Program-made: the position numbers and the translations under genes
Notes under the pieces: generated by a model
What the model was told of the DNA's origin: nothing
Seen by the model: the letters and a program-made list of their open reading frames with translations, nothing else
The model's database searches: none
In this document: positions 62,701 to 64,000 of the stretch, one piece after another
Position numbering within the stretch: the first letter of the stretch is position 1
Layout: each line of letters begins with the position of its first letter
NCBI RefSeq assembly: GCF_016907275.1
Contig: NZ_JAFBBP010000001.1
Coordinates: forward strand, 4,578,001 to 4,642,000
From: Micromonospora luteifusca
Lineage (GTDB): Bacteria; Actinomycetota; Actinomycetes; Mycobacteriales; Micromonosporaceae
DNA: 64,000 bases
Direction: 5' to 3'

Positions 62701-63275
62701 GGCCGGTGGGATCGGGCAAGTCCTCGTTGCTGCGGGCGTTGGCGGGGATCGTGCACCACACCGGCGAGCTGACCTGGAACGGCGACCCGGTCACCGAGCC
62801 GGAGCTGTTCCTGCGCCCCAACCAGGTCGGTTACGTCGGCCAGTTGCCTCGGGTGCTCTCCGGCACGGTGGCCGACAACATCGCGCTGGGCCACCAGGTG
62901 GACGCGGCCGGGGCGGTCAGCACCGCCCAGCTCGACCATGACCTGGCGGCTGCCGGCGGTGGGTTGGGTCTGCTCATCGGGCACAAGGGCACCCGGCTCT
63001 CCGGCGGGCAGTTGCAGCGGTTGGCGTTGGCTCGGGCGTTGGCCCCGCGTACCGAACTGTTGGTCGCCGACGACGTGTCGTCGGCGCTGGACGTCACCAC
63101 CGAGCTGGCGCTGTGGCAGGCGTTGCGCGGGCACGGGGTGACCGTGGTCGGTTCCACCGCGAAGCGTGCCGCGCTGGTCCGCGCCGACCACGTGGTGGTG
63201 CTGCTCGGCGGCACGGTGGCGGCCCAGGGCACCTGGCAGGACCTGGAGGGCCGCTGGTCACACCTGGCGGGCTGA
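59760..63275 (+). CDS. Fused tandem ABC exporter with degenerate second ATPase
   Basis: 1171 residues containing two complete half-exporters in one chain (TMD1-NBD1-linker-TMD2-NBD2). NBD1 is canonical: Walker A GRTGSGKST near 358, signature LSAGQ near 461, Walker B VVILDEA near 483 and switch His in AHRLSS. NBD2 has Walker A GPVGSGKSS near 981 and signature LSGGQ near 1080. However, it has Asp instead of the catalytic Glu (LLVADDVSS) and no switch histidine (VVGSTAKRA), so one ATP site should be hydrolytically weak. The linker (about 575-615) is Pro/Ala rich. The substrate is unknown; no peptide or biosynthetic gene is adjacent. Confidence 0.93.
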   Translation: MRLLRDLWGTSPRRMTVVAILIVLGAAGQAGASALAGPVLLHRSTGFFAVLAAALVAMVLTDFAVSLLMAGLTADWSAAVRRRLCRVALGQDLPTLETTPVGELLDRIDGDVYQVAAAVRNQGTRLAQGLCVGVLSVAVALFVWWPAGIAMLLLTVALAVGLRRPTARIVPARMAEEEAWSDLAAVMEEAVHGQDDVRTSLARPYVLRLYARRAAAVLSRGKRVWVMSAQVTTIAAATIRGGIGAVVLGGAWALVNGQIDAARLTAVWLLALAFGATVEHVSRMVPELQYALGAWGRVLLLEDARQEPTGGASPTDGDLRIRDLTFDYQVSGPESGRGHALRGVSLTFARGRSYALIGRTGSGKSTLAKVLTRAVDVPAGSVFLGGTDLCDLDVEQLRRWVALVPQRTEILAGTLAENVALFDPALLDAAERALDELGLAGWIAELPDGLATRLGEGGHVLSAGQEQLVAFARILVRDPHVVILDEATARLDPVTEARVQRATERLLRDRIGIVIAHRLSSVRRCDEVVVLADGTVVEAGPLDASARFAELLATSHAAAYAAVPQAARAGGGTDLLTGPGPADTWPADGRAEPAVVDEAVVPVKADPPPLPPAPPARTFREIVRLCRNDPRYGLGAMALFLMMILLGLDGPVLPWLWADLVDGVGDPYLPAWGIVAGLLLTLPVPYYTGIWFPQWWVRQMLRISLRLVHGQTGPRRVSSHTPAEVVAQGGDTERVVQLADNVFDQSAAVIMAVAMTVVSGSVVPALFFVGTMVVSGLAASLFGPRLERSARATVSARAAFATALVSVLSSARTVKLAGASAAVLRHLADLDVLRSDRQRREISVQVWSRSTPSLASGLLPIGAWALYLNGSLSAGAVLVAVSTLGAARWFAWTTASLISQLPSARVWTRRTAAMTGVGAYSAAVSAVDLAAGTAPAPTPPPRHPLRRLELRGFGVVHSDGMVAVRDVDLTVQRGQLVLVVGPVGSGKSSLLRALAGIVHHTGELTWNGDPVTEPELFLRPNQVGYVGQLPRVLSGTVADNIALGHQVDAAGAVSTAQLDHDLAAAGGGLGLLIGHKGTRLSGGQLQRLALARALAPRTELLVADDVSSALDVTTELALWQALRGHGVTVVGSTAKRAALVRADHVVVLLGGTVAAQGTWQDLEGRWSHLAG

Positions 63276-63276
63276 C

Positions 63277-63312
63277 GGTCGGGCGGCTGCCGCACTGCGC
63301 AGCCGCCCGACC
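63277..63312 (+). terminator. Bidirectional terminator
   Basis: GGTCGGGCGGCTGC pairs perfectly with GCAGCCGCCCGACC across eight bases, directly after the exporter stop and before the convergent flavoprotein gene. Confidence 0.9.
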
Positions 63313-63322
63313 GACCCGGAGA

Positions 63323-64000
63323 TCAGGCCGCGCGGGCGTACTGGGCGGGGCCGGAGTACGCGACGCCGAGCTTGGCGGCGGCCCGGCGCGGCCAGTACGG
63401 GTCGCGCAGCAGCTCCCGGCCGAGCAGCACCAGATCGGCCTCGCCGCTGGCGACGATCTGCTCGGCGTGCTCCGGTTCGACGATCAGGCCCACCGCGCCG
63501 GTGGGCACGCCCGCCTCGCGGCGGATCTGGGCGGCCAGCGGCACCTGGTAGCCGGGGCCGAGCGGAACGCGCTGGTCCACGCTCATTCCACCGGACGACG
63601 TGTCGACCAGGTCGACGCCGACACCGGCCAGCTCGCCGGCGAGCACCACGCTGTCCTCGATCGTCCAACCGCCCTCGACCCAGTCGGTGGCGGAGATCCG
63701 GGTCAGCACCGGCACGTCCTCGCCGACCGCGGCGCGCACCGCGCGGGCCACCTCCAGGGTGAGCCGCATCCGGGCGGTCCGGTCGCCGCCGTACGAGTCG
63801 GTGCGGTGGTTGGTCAGCGGCGAGAGGAACTCGTTGAGCAGGTAGCCGTGGGCGGCGTGGATCTCCACGGCGGCGAAGCCGGCGGCCAGCGCGCGTTCGG
63901 CGGCGGTCGCGAACGCCTCGACCACACCGGCGAGGCCGACCTCGTCGAGGGTGGTCGGCGTCCGGTAGCCGGCGGTGAACGGCTCCGAACCGGGGGCGAG
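63323..64000 (-). CDS. Old Yellow Enzyme-family NADH:flavin oxidoreductase (partial)
   Basis: The C-terminal 225 residues of a TIM-barrel FMN enzyme; the frame is open to the right edge, so the N-terminus is missing. VEIHAAHGYLLNEFLSPLTN followed by RTDSYGG is the YqjM/NamA-class substrate and FMN site. VLTRISATDWVEGG, VDTSSGGMS and LLGRELLRDPYWPRRAA are also typical. These enzymes reduce activated C=C bonds of enones and nitro compounds with NADPH. An internal GTG at 63925 is not the true start, because conserved sequence precedes it (PFTAGYRTPTTLDEV). Confidence 0.93.
   Translation of the reverse strand, partial: LAPGSEPFTAGYRTPTTLDEVGLAGVVEAFATAAERALAAGFAAVEIHAAHGYLLNEFLSPLTNHRTDSYGGDRTARMRLTLEVARAVRAAVGEDVPVLTRISATDWVEGGWTIEDSVVLAGELAGVGVDLVDTSSGGMSVDQRVPLGPGYQVPLAAQIRREAGVPTGAVGLIVEPEHAEQIVASGEADLVLLGRELLRDPYWPRRAAAKLGVAYSGPAQYARAA

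Overview
The window looks like a chromosomal segment of a high-GC Gram-positive bacterium, most probably a Micromonosporaceae actinomycete (Micromonospora or Salinispora type). This rests on the very high GC content, frequent GTG starts, GTGA/TGATG start-stop overlaps, actinobacterial families (DUF2469, DUF2631, DUF397, DUF5753-type regulators) and a NamH-like muramic acid hydroxylase, which fits the N-glycolylated muramic acid of this group. I saw no tRNA, rRNA, insertion sequence or CRISPR array.

Layout. 1-5927: end of a two-component system, ffh, an amidohydrolase, an archaeal-type proS and a DUF402 protein. 6031-15407: an unusual, tightly packed plus-strand cluster. It holds an unknown protein, a 1253-residue cytoplasmic-looking protein with a membrane hairpin and PKD domains, a tiny protein resembling the pre-domain of the next gene, a chymotrypsin-like protease, a prenyl diphosphate synthase, and a geranylgeranyl-reductase fused to a catalytically dead prenyl-synthase domain. 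15627-21643: the translation/secretion block rpsP-khpA-rimM-trmD-rplS-lepB-lepB-nudix-rnhB-DUF2469. 21707-29531: mostly minus strand, with a molybdopterin oxidoreductase, a class V aminotransferase, xerC, dprA, comM and yraN; an M23 peptidase lies on the plus strand. 29721-37719: rpsB-tsf, pyrH-frr, cdsA and rlmN, followed by a two-domain DivIVA protein. 39038-44809: a DUF2631 protein, namH, a TMEM175-type channel, a flavin amine oxidase-like protein, a YihY protein and a GNAT. 45149-48841: a large secreted alpha-glucanase-like enzyme bracketed by two related palindromic repeats. 49319-51220: an XRE/DUF397 pair and a Uma2 nuclease gene broken by an in-frame stop. 51264-57868: the MEP-pathway operon dxr-rip1-ispG, a PadR/MFS pair and a GNAT. 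57869-59759: repeat-rich DNA around a small secreted lysozyme-like protein. 59760-63275: a fused ABC exporter with a degenerate second ATPase. 63323-64000: part of an Old Yellow Enzyme.

How the genes fit together. Much of the window is the conserved actinobacterial core for translation (S16, S2, L19, EF-Ts, RRF, ProRS, TrmD, RimM, RlmN), protein export (Ffh, two signal peptidases, Rip1), isoprenoid supply (Dxr, IspG) and envelope building (CdsA, NamH, DivIVA). The prenyl synthase/reductase pair would use the MEP-pathway product, most likely to make and partly saturate the menaquinone side chain.

The best candidate for something undescribed is the 6031-15407 operon. There a putative lipid-binding/membrane protein and a protease with a stand-alone pre-domain are translationally coupled to prenyl chain synthesis and to a reductase-pseudosynthase fusion. 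The repeat array at 58821-59288 and the palindromes around the glucanase are the next most interesting signals.
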